DNA from: UBA4416 sp040386075
GTDB taxonomy: Bacteria > Bacteroidota > Bacteroidia > B-17B0 > Aurantibacillaceae
Length of the DNA stretch: 64,000 nt
Reading direction: 5' to 3'
Assembly (NCBI GenBank): GCA_040386075.1
Contig: JAZKGE010000008.1
Location: 198,766 to 262,765 of the forward strand
Both the position numbers and the translations under genes were made by a program. Below are positions 20,166 to 29,195 of the stretch, one piece after another (position 1 is the stretch's first letter; each line of letters starts with the position of its first letter). Below the pieces are notes generated by a model that was not told where the DNA came from, made no database searches, and was given only the letters and a program-made list of their open reading frames with translations.

Positions 20166-21729
20166 TGGCTTTATTTTCTTTGAACGAGGCTAACCAAAGG
20201 AATAAGCTTTGGAAGAAAATAAAAAAAGTAACCCCCGATTGTGTTTCCAAAGTGTCTTCGGTTATAAAAGATAGTAAGGCAATTAAAAAGAACGGCCAGT
20301 ATAAATAGTGCAGTTCTTTTCTTAATACAATTGCCGGGTAAAATAAATAGATCAGAAAGATCAAAAGACCAAAAAAACCAAAAGCAACCCCAATAGCAAG
20401 GTATTGATTATGACAACGTAGTCGCCAAACCATATCCAGTTTAGAATTAGTTTCTGTATATGCTTTGTTAAATGAATCCTGAATGTCACCGGTTCCCACA
20501 CCAAGCAAAGGCTGTTGTTGCATAATATAACAAGCAGTTTTCCAGAATTCTAAACGCATAGTAAGCGTGTGGCCTGATGGATTTTCACCACGTTGGTATT
20601 TAGTATATTCCCAAACCAAATCACGCCACTTAGAACTTAAACCACTATTAATATTGTATTTATAATTAGTATTTCCGTTCTCAATGTTAATAATGTCTTG
20701 TTGCGATAAAGAAGTTATGCCGGCAGAGTCTTTTCTTAGTCCTTTGCTGGCCATATATCGCAATAGTGTATAACGCAGGTTATTTCCTTTTTTATCGGGA
20801 CCGTCAAATGGCACAGCACTCAGTTTATTCCATTCTGCTGCTAATTCTTTATCGTGAATGTTGATCGTTATCAGGTTACCATTCTCGGCCATACCAAAAA
20901 CAGTGTCCTGAAGATAATAGCGCCCGTTAGCGGTTTTATCAAGTATAATGTTCGCAGAGTTTGTAGGGTTTTTATCAAACATGCGCAGATCGGCAGTTGC
21001 TTTATTAATTATAAAAAAACCAATTAATCCACTAACTATTATTAAACCAAACACCACAGCTTTATGTAACCACCTTACACTAAACATTAAAAGCAGAATA
21101 CCGCCAACTAACACAAGACATAAAAAACCGGTTGCCATTTCAAGTTTGTACATAAAGAACAACAGCCATAATGTTACACTAATACAGGTTAATTTAATGG
21201 AGATTTGTTTTTCTTTTATACTGGTATAAAGCAGCCCAATAATTGTAAATGCAATGAATAAAGAGAAACGAATGTGCGACATGAATACAGATGCATTGCG
21301 AACATCAATGATGACTTTTTTTGTGAAACCCGCATAAACCAGGTAACAGCAAACCGAACTCACAAACACACTTAAAAAGAAAAAGCCAAATAATAACCGA
21401 AGCTCTTTAAATAACAATGGTTTTGTGGAAAATAAGATAAGAGGTAAGATCAACAGAGGCAGTTTATTTCTCAGATCATCCAGCCCTTTAGGAATATTAT
21501 CCGTATAGGCCAAGCCAACAAGATGCAATAAAAAAAGAGAAGAAAGAATCCAGAATATTTTATTTGATCTGAGTTGTTGCCATTTCCATACGAAATCTTT
21601 TTCCAATAACCAGTTAGCTGCTAAAATGATCTGAGGAATACTGGTTGGCACAGTGCCGAACATCATTCCGGAAGCAAGTCCGATCAATCCAAATAAAAAT
21701 ATATAGCGGTGCCAGACTGCTGGAAGCAT
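20146..21729 (-). CDS. O-antigen ligase / polymerase-like membrane protein
   Basis: A 527-residue polytopic membrane protein with about ten or more hydrophobic segments. The layout is that of the Wzy/WaaL superfamily (O-antigen ligase, PF04932-like): several N-terminal membrane helices, a long hydrophilic loop (about residues 255-400), then 'PLLGVGTGDIQDSFNKAYTE' and 'RCHNQYLAIGVAFGFFGLL', which matches the family's G-x-G ... H-N-x-x-L region, followed by three more helices. Such proteins join or polymerise surface glycans at the periplasmic face. No glycosyltransferase or wzx/wzz genes are beside it, so the substrate is unknown. It is convergent with lepA. The halogenase-like gene upstream is 74 bases away on the same strand and may be cotranscribed. 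Confidence 0.8.
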   Translation of the reverse strand: MLPAVWHRYIFLFGLIGLASGMMFGTVPTSIPQIILAANWLLEKDFVWKWQQLRSNKIFWILSSLFLLHLVGLAYTDNIPKGLDDLRNKLPLLILPLILFSTKPLLFKELRLLFGFFFLSVFVSSVCCYLVYAGFTKKVIIDVRNASVFMSHIRFSLFIAFTIIGLLYTSIKEKQISIKLTCISVTLWLLFFMYKLEMATGFLCLVLVGGILLLMFSVRWLHKAVVFGLIIVSGLIGFFIINKATADLRMFDKNPTNSANIILDKTANGRYYLQDTVFGMAENGNLITINIHDKELAAEWNKLSAVPFDGPDKKGNNLRYTLLRYMASKGLRKDSAGITSLSQQDIINIENGNTNYKYNINSGLSSKWRDLVWEYTKYQRGENPSGHTLTMRLEFWKTACYIMQQQPLLGVGTGDIQDSFNKAYTETNSKLDMVWRLRCHNQYLAIGVAFGFFGLLIFLIYLFYPAIVLRKELHYLYWPFFLIALLSFITEDTLETQSGVTFFIFFQSLFLWLASFKENKATKKPTE

Positions 21730-21803
21730 AAAGGGGTTTAGTTCATTAGATAACGCAAAATAAGCAGTTATATTGCTTTAAAAAGGGAGAATTTGTGTTA
21801 GTT

Positions 21804-23489
21804 TTAAGCTAAAACAGCATCACGGTAAAACCACATTTTGGCTACATCCATTTTAATGGCTTCATCAACCTCTAAACCCTTACTGTGCTCAACCGCATTG
21901 TATGGTTTTTTAAGGTCAATTAAGAAAGGATCAACTTTAATATCGAGTGGCGTGCCATTTACCTGGTTACTGATGAGGCGGTATAATTCAGCAGCTACTT
22001 TTTCTAAAACAACCATATTCTCTGCTACTTTATTCACTACACTTGCCGTTCCATGAACTTCGTCAATACCGGTTTGAAAAGCCTTTAAGTAGTTAAGGTC
22101 CAAAGGATCAATATAACGGTTCTCGAATATTGCATGCTCATGAGGCAACCAATCCAGGAACATATCCTGAACAGTTTTATTTAATTTACCGAATCGTCTT
22201 CCTATGCCATCCTCAGACATAAATAATGCTTTCAATACTTTTAAGTCGGTAAAACCGTGATTGGTAAATAATAAACATGGAACAGACCAGTAAATAGCCC
22301 AATCCCAGAAGATTTTAAACACCATAATTTGTGTGTTACCCATGAGTTTATATTTGTCCTGGTAAATTGGCAGCCAATCTGTAAACCACGATAAATGTGT
22401 TTGCTCATAAATCTGTGCACGAATGGCAATGTCTTCCCCTCGGCGCTCTCTTAATATCAGATCACTCAGCCAGGTATTGTTTAATGAAATGAAATCACTA
22501 CCAGGAGAATAAAATGGATCAAGAAAAGCACCGGCTTCACCTGTTACTGCCCACCTGTCGGCCGAATATACACGTTTGCTGTCATGCGCAAAATGTTTTA
22601 AAATTCTAAAATCTAAAATATCTTCTTTATGGGGGCAAACGTGCTTAGCAGCTTGGGGTTCATGCTTATGGATCCATGCAACCGCTTTTTCGTAGGTATT
22701 GATGGTTTCAAACGGATGAATATCTTCATCAGCTACAATACCAATACTGGTGTTTTTAGATCCCAAAGGAATGACCCACAACCAGTAACCTTTATCCATA
22801 AAGTGTACTGTACTCAGGTAACGTAATTTAGGAGCTAAAAAGTTTTTCCATTGACTATTCTCGCTCCAATCATCAATATCAACTACACCTTTTACACGAA
22901 ACCATGCTGCATTTACATTATGCGGCGCTTCTTTTTGGAAACCTAATTTTTTCTTTAATAAACTGATACGGCTTGTAGCGTCAACCAACCATTTAGTGCG
23001 TATTTTTTTATCTTCACGTTCATGAGCATAAATAACTTCATGCGGCTCGCCATTCTCTCCAAAGACAACATCTTTGGCGCGGGCAGCTAATAAAAAATCA
23101 GTACCTAATTCTTTGGTATATTTTTCTAAATAATTTTCAAATGTTCCTCTATCTAATTGATGACTAGGAACGGGCAATTTTAAACGTGGACCTAACTCTA
23201 CACGATTGGATAATTCATCTTTTTTCTTGTCAGTAAAAAAGAAACGCAATCCGTGTTTTGGTAATTCAAATTCTTCTAAGTAATTCTTTAACCCTAATAC
23301 TTCTCTGAAATAATGTGTTGCCAACTCTACCGTTGATTCACCCACTTTATGAGCCGCAATAGCGGCCGCTTTATCCCTGCTTTCCAATATTAAAATTGAG
23401 ATATCAGGATTTGCCTGTTTTAATTGTATGGAAAGTGTTAAGCCTGCTAAACCGCCTCCGGCAATGACAACGTCGTATTCTTTTTGCAT
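21804..23489 (-). CDS. FAD-dependent oxidoreductase of the tryptophan-halogenase family
   Basis: A 561-residue flavoprotein. The FAD-binding motif GGGLAG is at residues 11-16. 'VGESTVE' (49-55) corresponds to the V-G-E-[AS]-T motif of flavin-dependent halogenases. K78 in 'KHGLRF' sits where halogenases carry their catalytic lysine (K-x-x-[IL]-R-F). 'WLWVIP' at 236-241 matches the W-x-W-x-I-P signature said to suppress monooxygenase activity. 'GEAGAFLDPFYSPGSDF' (317-333) is the second FAD-contact segment. So an actual halogenase is plausible, although homologues in pigment (flexirubin/aryl-polyene) clusters have uncertain activity. No pigment biosynthesis genes lie beside it; a VOC protein and an acetyltransferase are divergent from it. 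A flavin reductase partner is not visible in this window. Family strongly supported; halogenation inferred. Confidence 0.82.
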   Translation of the reverse strand: MQKEYDVVIAGGGLAGLTLSIQLKQANPDISILILESRDKAAAIAAHKVGESTVELATHYFREVLGLKNYLEEFELPKHGLRFFFTDKKKDELSNRVELGPRLKLPVPSHQLDRGTFENYLEKYTKELGTDFLLAARAKDVVFGENGEPHEVIYAHEREDKKIRTKWLVDATSRISLLKKKLGFQKEAPHNVNAAWFRVKGVVDIDDWSENSQWKNFLAPKLRYLSTVHFMDKGYWLWVIPLGSKNTSIGIVADEDIHPFETINTYEKAVAWIHKHEPQAAKHVCPHKEDILDFRILKHFAHDSKRVYSADRWAVTGEAGAFLDPFYSPGSDFISLNNTWLSDLILRERRGEDIAIRAQIYEQTHLSWFTDWLPIYQDKYKLMGNTQIMVFKIFWDWAIYWSVPCLLFTNHGFTDLKVLKALFMSEDGIGRRFGKLNKTVQDMFLDWLPHEHAIFENRYIDPLDLNYLKAFQTGIDEVHGTASVVNKVAENMVVLEKVAAELYRLISNQVNGTPLDIKVDPFLIDLKKPYNAVEHSKGLEVDEAIKMDVAKMWFYRDAVLA

Positions 23490-23509
23490 GATTTAAATGA
23501 AGATATACA

Positions 23510-23539
23510 CAAAAATACCGATTTTATTGAACTTTACAA
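23510..23539 (-). promoter_or_regulatory. Promoter of the halogenase-family gene
   Basis: On the minus strand, TTG (23537-23539) is followed after 19 bases by TATTTTTG (23510-23517). This fits the Bacteroidota TTG-N17-23-TAnnTTTG promoter and lies 20 bases from the start codon. Confidence 0.6.
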
Positions 23540-23590
23540 GACTTTGGCTTAGAATAAAACGTTAAAACAATCGTTTAATTATTAGTATTA

Positions 23591-24034
23591 TTGCCGTGTA
23601 TTTTAACATTTTTCATTATCAAGTCAGTAAATATAAAACAGGCAAGCGAGCAGGATTTTAAGTTGATCAAACAACTCATTAAACAATTTGAGCTCGACGA
23701 CAGGGTGCTGGACTGTACCCAGTTTTTGGCCGCAAAATCGAATAATGAATTATTAGGCTTTGGTAGAATAAGGATACGTGAAAATTGTTCAGAGCTTTGT
23801 TCTTTGGGAGTTACAGAGCCAAAACGGTTGCAGGGAATAGGAAAACAGTTAGTAAAAGAGTTGATCTTAAAAGCAGATCAGCCCTTATATTTGGCTTGTA
23901 TCATACCGAATTTTTTCACACCTTTTGGATTTGAAGTGGTTTCTCAATATCCGGAAGAGATGCAGGAAAAATTAAATTACTGTAGTTCCGAATTGATCGT
24001 TCCGGAAACTTATGTTGTAATGAAATATGTTTAA
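23591..24034 (+). CDS. GNAT family N-acetyltransferase
   Basis: A protein of up to 147 residues of the GCN5-related acetyltransferase fold, transferring acetyl from acetyl-CoA to an unknown amine. The pyrophosphate-binding motif A is clear: 'LGVTEPKRLQGIGKQLVKEL', with the R-x-x-G-I-G signature. The frame has no ATG near the N-terminus. The TTG at 23591 is the only usual start codon, while family alignment would suggest the domain proper begins around 'VNIKQASEQDF' (nt 627-659 of the 23 kb block). The start is therefore uncertain. It is followed after 24 bases by the VOC gene on the same strand and probably shares a transcript with it. Confidence 0.75.
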   Translation: MPCILTFFIIKSVNIKQASEQDFKLIKQLIKQFELDDRVLDCTQFLAAKSNNELLGFGRIRIRENCSELCSLGVTEPKRLQGIGKQLVKELILKADQPLYLACIIPNFFTPFGFEVVSQYPEEMQEKLNYCSSELIVPETYVVMKYV

Positions 24035-24058
24035 TTTTACCATTTTTAATTTCTTTAT

Positions 24059-25120
24059 ATGAGCTATATCATTTCTGGCATACAGCAATTAGGCGTTGGA
24101 AACACCAATGTTCAGGAAACATTTAAATGGTACCGCAAAGCATTTGGTACCGATATTAAAATATTTGAAGAGGCTGCCATGGCAGAATTGATGCTACCAT
24201 ATACAGCTAATATGCCGCATGCGCGCCATGCTATTTTAGCCATCAGTATGAATGGCGGGGGTGGATTTGAGATCTGGCAATATACAAGCCGTAAGGCACA
24301 AAATGCAGAGTTTACTATCCAGTTAGGCGATATAGGGATTTTTGCCGGAAAGATAAAGTCCTATGATATTAATGGATCATATACACACTTAAAAAACTTT
24401 GGCGTAAAAATACTGACAGAGATCACTAATTCTCCCGATGGTAGAAAACATTTTTATATCCAGGATCTTTGGGGAAATGTATACGAGATCATCGAAGAAA
24501 AAACATCCTGGTACCAGAAAAAGGATTTTACAACAGGCGGTGTTTTGGGTGCTGTGATTGGCGTTAAGGATATAGACAGATCTATAGGATTATATAAAAC
24601 GGTGTTGGGTTTTGATAAAGTGATCAGCGATACAACTTCAGTGTTTACGGATTGGAATGGGGTAGAAGGTTCAGGTAAAAAATTCCGACGCGTGGTTTTA
24701 CGTAACAGCAAACCCCGTGAAGGAAGTTTTGGCCCATTGTTGGGAGATAATGAAATTGAATTGATACAGGCATTTGATTATACACCTAAGAAAATATTTG
24801 AGAACCGTTTGTGGGGTGATTGTGGTTTTATTCATTTATGTTTTGACATTAAGAACATGAAGGCCCTTGAAGAAGCTTGTGTAAAAGCCGGACAGCCTTT
24901 TACAGTTGACGGTGGTGCAGGATTTGAAATGGGAGAGGCTGCAGGACACTTTACCTACATTGAAGATGCGGACGGAACCTTGATCGAATTCGTAGAAACT
25001 AAAAAATTACCGGTCGTTAAAAAAATCGGTTGGTATTTAGATCTTCGAAAACGCGACCCAAAAAAGGCGCTCCCGAATTTTATTTTAAAAGCATTAAGGT
25101 TTAGCAGGGTAAAAGATTAA
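24059..25120 (+). CDS. Two-domain VOC (glyoxalase/bleomycin-resistance-like) protein
   Basis: A 353-residue cytoplasmic protein with two vicinal-oxygen-chelate modules. Domain 1 (about 6-150) has 'VQETFKWYRKAFG' and 'FYIQDLWGNVYEIIE'. Domain 2 (about 160-335) has 'VKDIDRSIGLYKTVLGFDKV' and 'FTYIEDADGTLIEFVETK'. These are the paired beta-alpha-beta-beta-beta signatures of the superfamily, with candidate metal ligands such as the Glu in each final strand and H-x(n)-E pairs. The superfamily includes dioxygenases, lyases and resistance proteins, and the reaction cannot be inferred here. Its C-terminal ~30 residues are basic. It lies directly after the acetyltransferase gene. It is followed by the suf promoter region, with no terminator visible between. 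Confidence 0.8.
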   Translation: MSYIISGIQQLGVGNTNVQETFKWYRKAFGTDIKIFEEAAMAELMLPYTANMPHARHAILAISMNGGGGFEIWQYTSRKAQNAEFTIQLGDIGIFAGKIKSYDINGSYTHLKNFGVKILTEITNSPDGRKHFYIQDLWGNVYEIIEEKTSWYQKKDFTTGGVLGAVIGVKDIDRSIGLYKTVLGFDKVISDTTSVFTDWNGVEGSGKKFRRVVLRNSKPREGSFGPLLGDNEIELIQAFDYTPKKIFENRLWGDCGFIHLCFDIKNMKALEEACVKAGQPFTVDGGAGFEMGEAAGHFTYIEDADGTLIEFVETKKLPVVKKIGWYLDLRKRDPKKALPNFILKALRFSRVKD

Positions 25121-25185
25121 TTTACGATATCACAGTTTCTGAGCTCTAACAACCTTATTTTACCAAAAAAGTAATCGTCAAATAA

Positions 25186-25217
25186 TTTGTTGTTATACCA
25201 TAAAAGTGGTATTTTTG
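25186..25217 (+). promoter_or_regulatory. Promoter of the suf operon
   Basis: TTTG (25186-25189), 20 bases, then TATTTTTG (25210-25217): a close match to the Bacteroidota -33/-7 promoter, 67 bases before the first suf gene. I see no obvious IscR- or Fur-type palindrome in the leader. Confidence 0.65.
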
Positions 25218-25283
25218 TACTCCCTTTAGAATTAATCTAATTAAGGATAAGATACAAGTAACTAACAATTAATTACTTACAGA

Positions 25284-25610
25284 ATGATAACAGTTAGCAA
25301 TGCAGCAAAAGAACACGCTGTTAATTTGATAAAAGAAGAGAATAAACCGGTTGATACCTTCATTCGTGTTGGTGTTGATGGAGGTGGTTGCTCGGGTTTA
25401 ATGTACAATCTGGTATTTGATAATGTATTAAAAGAAGGTGATCAACTATTTGAGGATAATGGTGTAAAAGTAGTGGTTGATCGCAAAAGCTTTTTATACT
25501 TAGTAGGAACCGAATTGGATTATAGCGGAGGATTGAACGGAAAAGGATTTATTTTCAAAAACCCTAACGCTACGCGTTCCTGTGGTTGCGGTGAATCTTT
25601 TAGTGTTTAA
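25284..25610 (+). CDS. sufA: A-type iron-sulfur carrier (SufA/IscA/ErpA family)
   Basis: A 108-residue HesB/IscA-family protein that accepts nascent Fe-S clusters from the SufBCD scaffold and passes them to apoproteins. The three conserved cysteines are present: C36 in 'GGGCSGLMY', and C100 and C102 in the C-terminal 'SCGCGESFSV'. Length and motif spacing are standard. It is the first gene of the suf operon, 27 bases before sufB, behind a good promoter, so supply of clusters together with the scaffold is likely. Whether it is functionally SufA or ErpA cannot be separated by sequence inspection; position in the operon favours SufA. Confidence 0.92.
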   Translation: MITVSNAAKEHAVNLIKEENKPVDTFIRVGVDGGGCSGLMYNLVFDNVLKEGDQLFEDNGVKVVVDRKSFLYLVGTELDYSGGLNGKGFIFKNPNATRSCGCGESFSV

Positions 25611-25637
25611 AATTTAAAACTACTTTGAACTACCATA

Positions 25638-27089
25638 ATGGCGAACGAGATATTAGAAGAACATATAAATAAAGATTACGAATGGGGCTTTACCACCAAT
25701 ATCGATACTGATGAAGCGCCCAAAGGATTGAATGAGGACATCATTAAGTTTATTTCTGCAAAGAAAAACGAACCGGAGTGGATGTTAGAGTTTCGTTTGA
25801 AAGCATTTCGTAACTGGCAAAACATGGTAGAGCCTGAATGGGCTCACGTATCATATACTAAACCAAATTTTCAGGATATTATTTATTATTCAGCACCTAA
25901 GCCAAAAAAGGAATTAGCAAGTTTGGATGAAGTAGATCCTGAACTATTAAAAACATTTGCAAAGCTTGGCATTTCTTTAGAAGAGCAAAAACGCTTAAGC
26001 GGCGTACAAAGTAATATAGCAGTTGATGTAGTATTTGATAGTGTTTCTGTTAAAACAACATTTAAAGAAACACTGGCAGAAAAAGGAATCATTTTTTGTT
26101 CATTTAGTGAAGCTGTTCAGGATCATCCTGATCTGGTAAAAAAATATATGGGCATGGCAGTTCCGCCAACCGATAATTTTTATGCAGCCCTAAATTCAGC
26201 AGTATTTACTGATGGCTCGTTTTGTTACATTCCAAAAGGTGTTCGTTCACCAATGGAATTATCAACGTATTTTCGTATAAACGCCAGTGGAACAGGGCAA
26301 TTTGAAAGAACATTGATCATCGCTGATGAAGACGCCTTTGTATCTTACCTGGAAGGTTGTACTGCTCCGCAACGCGATGAGAATCAATTGCACGCAGCTG
26401 TGGTAGAAATTATCACACATAAAAATGCAGAAGTAAAATACAGTACCGTACAAAACTGGTATCCCGGTGATAAAAACGGTAAAGGCGGGATCTTTAATTT
26501 TGTAACTAAGCGTGGAATTTGTTTAGAAGATAATTCTAAAATTAGCTGGACACAAGTTGAAACAGGTTCTGCAGTAACATGGAAATACCCTTCTGTTATT
26601 TTAAAAGGAAATAATTCAGTTGGCGAATTTTATTCGGTTGCTGTTACCAATAATTATCAGCAAGCTGATACCGGAACCAAAATGATACATATTGGTAAGA
26701 ACACACGTTCAACCATTATATCAAAAGGAATTTCAGCAGGCTTTAGTAATAACAGTTACCGCGGATTAGTGCAAATTAAAAAAGGTGCAAGCAACGCCCG
26801 TAACTTTTCGCAATGCGATAGTTTGTTAATGGGCGATAAATGTGGCGCACATACATTCCCTTATATTGAAATAAAAGATAAAACAGCCGTTGTAGAACAT
26901 GAGGCAACTACCAGCAAAATTGGTGAAGATCAATTATTCTATTGCAAGCAACGTGGCATTGATAACGAAAAAGCAATAGGTTTAATTGTAAACGGTTATT
27001 GCAAAGAAGTATTAAATAAATTACCAATGGAGTTTGCTGTTGAAGCACAAAAATTATTAGCAATTAGTTTAGAAGGATCAGTAGGATAG
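25638..27089 (+). CDS. sufB: Fe-S cluster assembly scaffold SufB
   Basis: A 483-residue core subunit of the SufB-SufC-SufD complex, which receives sulfur from SufS and builds the cluster at the SufB-SufD interface. Family hallmarks are present: 'NKDYEWGFTTNIDTDEAPKG' near the N-terminus, 'YIPKGVRSPMELSTYFRIN', 'YLEGCTAPQ', the beta-helix core, and 'LLMGDKCGAHTFPYIEIKD' with conserved Cys. Full length for the family. The stop (TAG) is 4 bases before sufC, indicating translational coupling. Confidence 0.96.
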   Translation: MANEILEEHINKDYEWGFTTNIDTDEAPKGLNEDIIKFISAKKNEPEWMLEFRLKAFRNWQNMVEPEWAHVSYTKPNFQDIIYYSAPKPKKELASLDEVDPELLKTFAKLGISLEEQKRLSGVQSNIAVDVVFDSVSVKTTFKETLAEKGIIFCSFSEAVQDHPDLVKKYMGMAVPPTDNFYAALNSAVFTDGSFCYIPKGVRSPMELSTYFRINASGTGQFERTLIIADEDAFVSYLEGCTAPQRDENQLHAAVVEIITHKNAEVKYSTVQNWYPGDKNGKGGIFNFVTKRGICLEDNSKISWTQVETGSAVTWKYPSVILKGNNSVGEFYSVAVTNNYQQADTGTKMIHIGKNTRSTIISKGISAGFSNNSYRGLVQIKKGASNARNFSQCDSLLMGDKCGAHTFPYIEIKDKTAVVEHEATTSKIGEDQLFYCKQRGIDNEKAIGLIVNGYCKEVLNKLPMEFAVEAQKLLAISLEGSVG

Positions 27090-27093
27090 TATT

Positions 27094-27852
27094 ATGATAT
27101 CGATTAAAAATTTACATGCCTCTATAGGCGAAAAAGAAATATTAAGAGGCATTAACTTAGAAGTAAAAGCCGGAGAAGTGCATGCCATTATGGGGCCAAA
27201 TGGTTCCGGAAAATCAACCTTATCAAGCGTTTTGGCTGGAAGAGAAGATTATGATGTAACAGAAGGCGAAGTAACTTTTAACGGAAAGAATTTATTGGAT
27301 CTGTCGCCTGAAGATAGAGCTCGCGAAGGATTGTTTTTAGCGTTTCAATATCCTGTAGAAATTCCGGGAGTAAGTAATATTAATTTTTTGCGTACGGCTT
27401 TAAATGAAATTCGTGCGTATCACGGACAGGAAGAAATGCCCGCTAAAGACTTTTTAGCCTTAGTAAAAGATAAATCAAAACTGGTAGAGCTTGACGCTAA
27501 ATTGGCAAGCCGTAGTGTTAACGAGGGATTTAGTGGTGGAGAGAAAAAACGTAACGAGATCTTTCAAATGGCAATGCTGAATCCAAAATTAGCGATCCTG
27601 GATGAAACAGACAGCGGTTTGGATATTGACGCTTTGCGTATTGTAGCAAGCGGGGTAAACAAATTAAAATCGAAAGATAACGCAACTATTTTAATTACGC
27701 ATTACCAACGTTTGTTGGATTATATCGTTCCTGATTTTGTACATATTCTTTATAAAGGAAGAATTGTAAAAAGTGGAGGAAAGGAGTTAGCTCTGGAGTT
27801 AGAAGCGAAAGGCTACGATGAAATTAAAAAAGAATTTGAAATAGCAGACTAA
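27094..27852 (+). CDS. sufC: Fe-S assembly ATPase SufC
   Basis: A 252-residue ABC-type ATPase of the SufBCD complex whose ATP-driven dimerisation opens the scaffold for cluster formation. Walker A is 'GPNGSGKST' (about residues 34-42), the signature region is 'GFSGGEKKRNEIF', and Walker B is 'LAILDETDSGLD', the SufC-specific variant. An H-loop follows in 'LITHYQRLL'. Full length. It is separated from sufB by 4 bases and from sufD by a single base. Confidence 0.97.
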   Translation: MISIKNLHASIGEKEILRGINLEVKAGEVHAIMGPNGSGKSTLSSVLAGREDYDVTEGEVTFNGKNLLDLSPEDRAREGLFLAFQYPVEIPGVSNINFLRTALNEIRAYHGQEEMPAKDFLALVKDKSKLVELDAKLASRSVNEGFSGGEKKRNEIFQMAMLNPKLAILDETDSGLDIDALRIVASGVNKLKSKDNATILITHYQRLLDYIVPDFVHILYKGRIVKSGGKELALELEAKGYDEIKKEFEIAD

Positions 27853-27853
27853 G

Positions 27854-29143
27854 ATGTCGACAATGGTAGAAACTAAAAGTGCTGTTACTCAAACTTTATT
27901 AGAGCAATTACAAAAGCACGCCGGAAAGATCGCTTTTATGCCCGACTCAGAAATTGTTTCTGCTATCAGGCATTTAGAAGACAAAGGTCTTCCAAACAAC
28001 AAGCACGAAGATTACAAATATTGTAATATCGAATCTGTTTTAAGAAAAGAATTCAAACAGGTTGATCAGAATTTAAATACACTTTCAAACGAAGACATTA
28101 CTCCTTTGAAATTAGAAGAAGCAATTAACTTAGTTGTTGTGAATGGAAATTATAACGAAGCCTTAAGCGAAAAAATGATCGTGAAAGGCTTAACCATTAA
28201 ATCATTAACAGAACTATCTTCTTCCGAAAAAGCCTTATTATCATCACAGGCAAAATCAGATACAGATGCGCTGATCGCTTTAAATACCGCCTTTAGTGGA
28301 AATGGTATCTTTTTCCAGGTTGACAAGAACAATGTTATCCCGATGCCGGTTCATATTATTTATGTCAACAGCGGGAGCTCAAACTTTGTAACCAACGCCC
28401 GTAATTTTACTCATATTGGTGCAAGTGCCGAAGTAACTTTGGTAGAAAGTTTTTTCAATATCGGTTCAGCAAAAGTATTCTCTAATTTTGTGAGCGAAAA
28501 ATTTGTTGGAGAGAATGCAAAACTAAACTGTTATACATTTCAAAACGAAGGAGCTTTATCTTACTCTGTAAATACCAACCAGGTTAAGATCAGCAAATAT
28601 TCTAATTATAGCAATACCACGGCAACCTTAAGCGGAGAGCTGGTTCGTAATAATCATAATGTAGAATTGGCTGCCGAAAATTGCGAAGCACACTTAAATG
28701 GTTTATTCATTACTACAGGAAATCAATCGGTGGATAATCATACGTTGATCGACCATCAAATGCCGAATTGCGAAAGTAACGAATTATATAAGGGCATTGC
28801 AAAAGATAAATCTACCGGAACATTTAATGGAAAAATATTTGTACGTAAGGATGCGCAAAAAACAAATGCGTATCAAAGCAGTAAAAACATTTTAATGAGC
28901 GATGATGCTACCATTAATACAAAACCGCAGTTAGAAATTTATGCCGATGATGTAAAGTGTTCGCACGGAACCTCAACAGGTAAAGTAGATACAGAAGCCT
29001 TGTTTTATTTAAAAGCCCGCGGTATTGGCGAAGAAAACGCCCGCAAATTATTATTACAGGCCTTCGCACAGGAATTAATTGACAAAATAGAGATCGATTC
29101 TCTAAAAGAAAGAGTTTTAAATCTATTCGAAAAAGCATTATAA
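27854..29143 (+). CDS. sufD: Fe-S assembly scaffold SufD
   Basis: A 429-residue paralogue of SufB that pairs with it and with SufC. The N-terminal helical part has 'LPNNKHEDYKYCNIESVLRK', a typical 'W/Y-K-Y' entry of SufD proteins. The C-terminal beta-helix carries 'CEAHLNGLFITTGNQSVDNH', 'HQMPNCESNELYKGIAKD' and 'DDVKCSHGTSTGKVDTEALF', with the conserved Cys-Ser-His-Gly involved in the SufB interface. Starts one base after sufC. The 52 bases to sufS hold a small repeat-like palindromic element. Confidence 0.95.
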   Translation: MSTMVETKSAVTQTLLEQLQKHAGKIAFMPDSEIVSAIRHLEDKGLPNNKHEDYKYCNIESVLRKEFKQVDQNLNTLSNEDITPLKLEEAINLVVVNGNYNEALSEKMIVKGLTIKSLTELSSSEKALLSSQAKSDTDALIALNTAFSGNGIFFQVDKNNVIPMPVHIIYVNSGSSNFVTNARNFTHIGASAEVTLVESFFNIGSAKVFSNFVSEKFVGENAKLNCYTFQNEGALSYSVNTNQVKISKYSNYSNTTATLSGELVRNNHNVELAAENCEAHLNGLFITTGNQSVDNHTLIDHQMPNCESNELYKGIAKDKSTGTFNGKIFVRKDAQKTNAYQSSKNILMSDDATINTKPQLEIYADDVKCSHGTSTGKVDTEALFYLKARGIGEENARKLLLQAFAQELIDKIEIDSLKERVLNLFEKAL

Positions 29144-29150
29144 ATAGTCT

Positions 29151-29174
29151 GTCACTTCGAGCGAAGTCGAGAAG
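29151..29174 (+). repeat. Short dispersed repeat-like element between sufD and sufS
   Basis: The 24-base stretch beginning gtcacttcgagcgaagtcga matches 20 of 24 positions with a stretch at 58173-58196. It contains a cttcg/cgaag inverted pair. It lies wholly between two operon genes. Confidence 0.5.
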
Positions 29175-29195
29175 CGAAGCCACGAAAAAACAACT

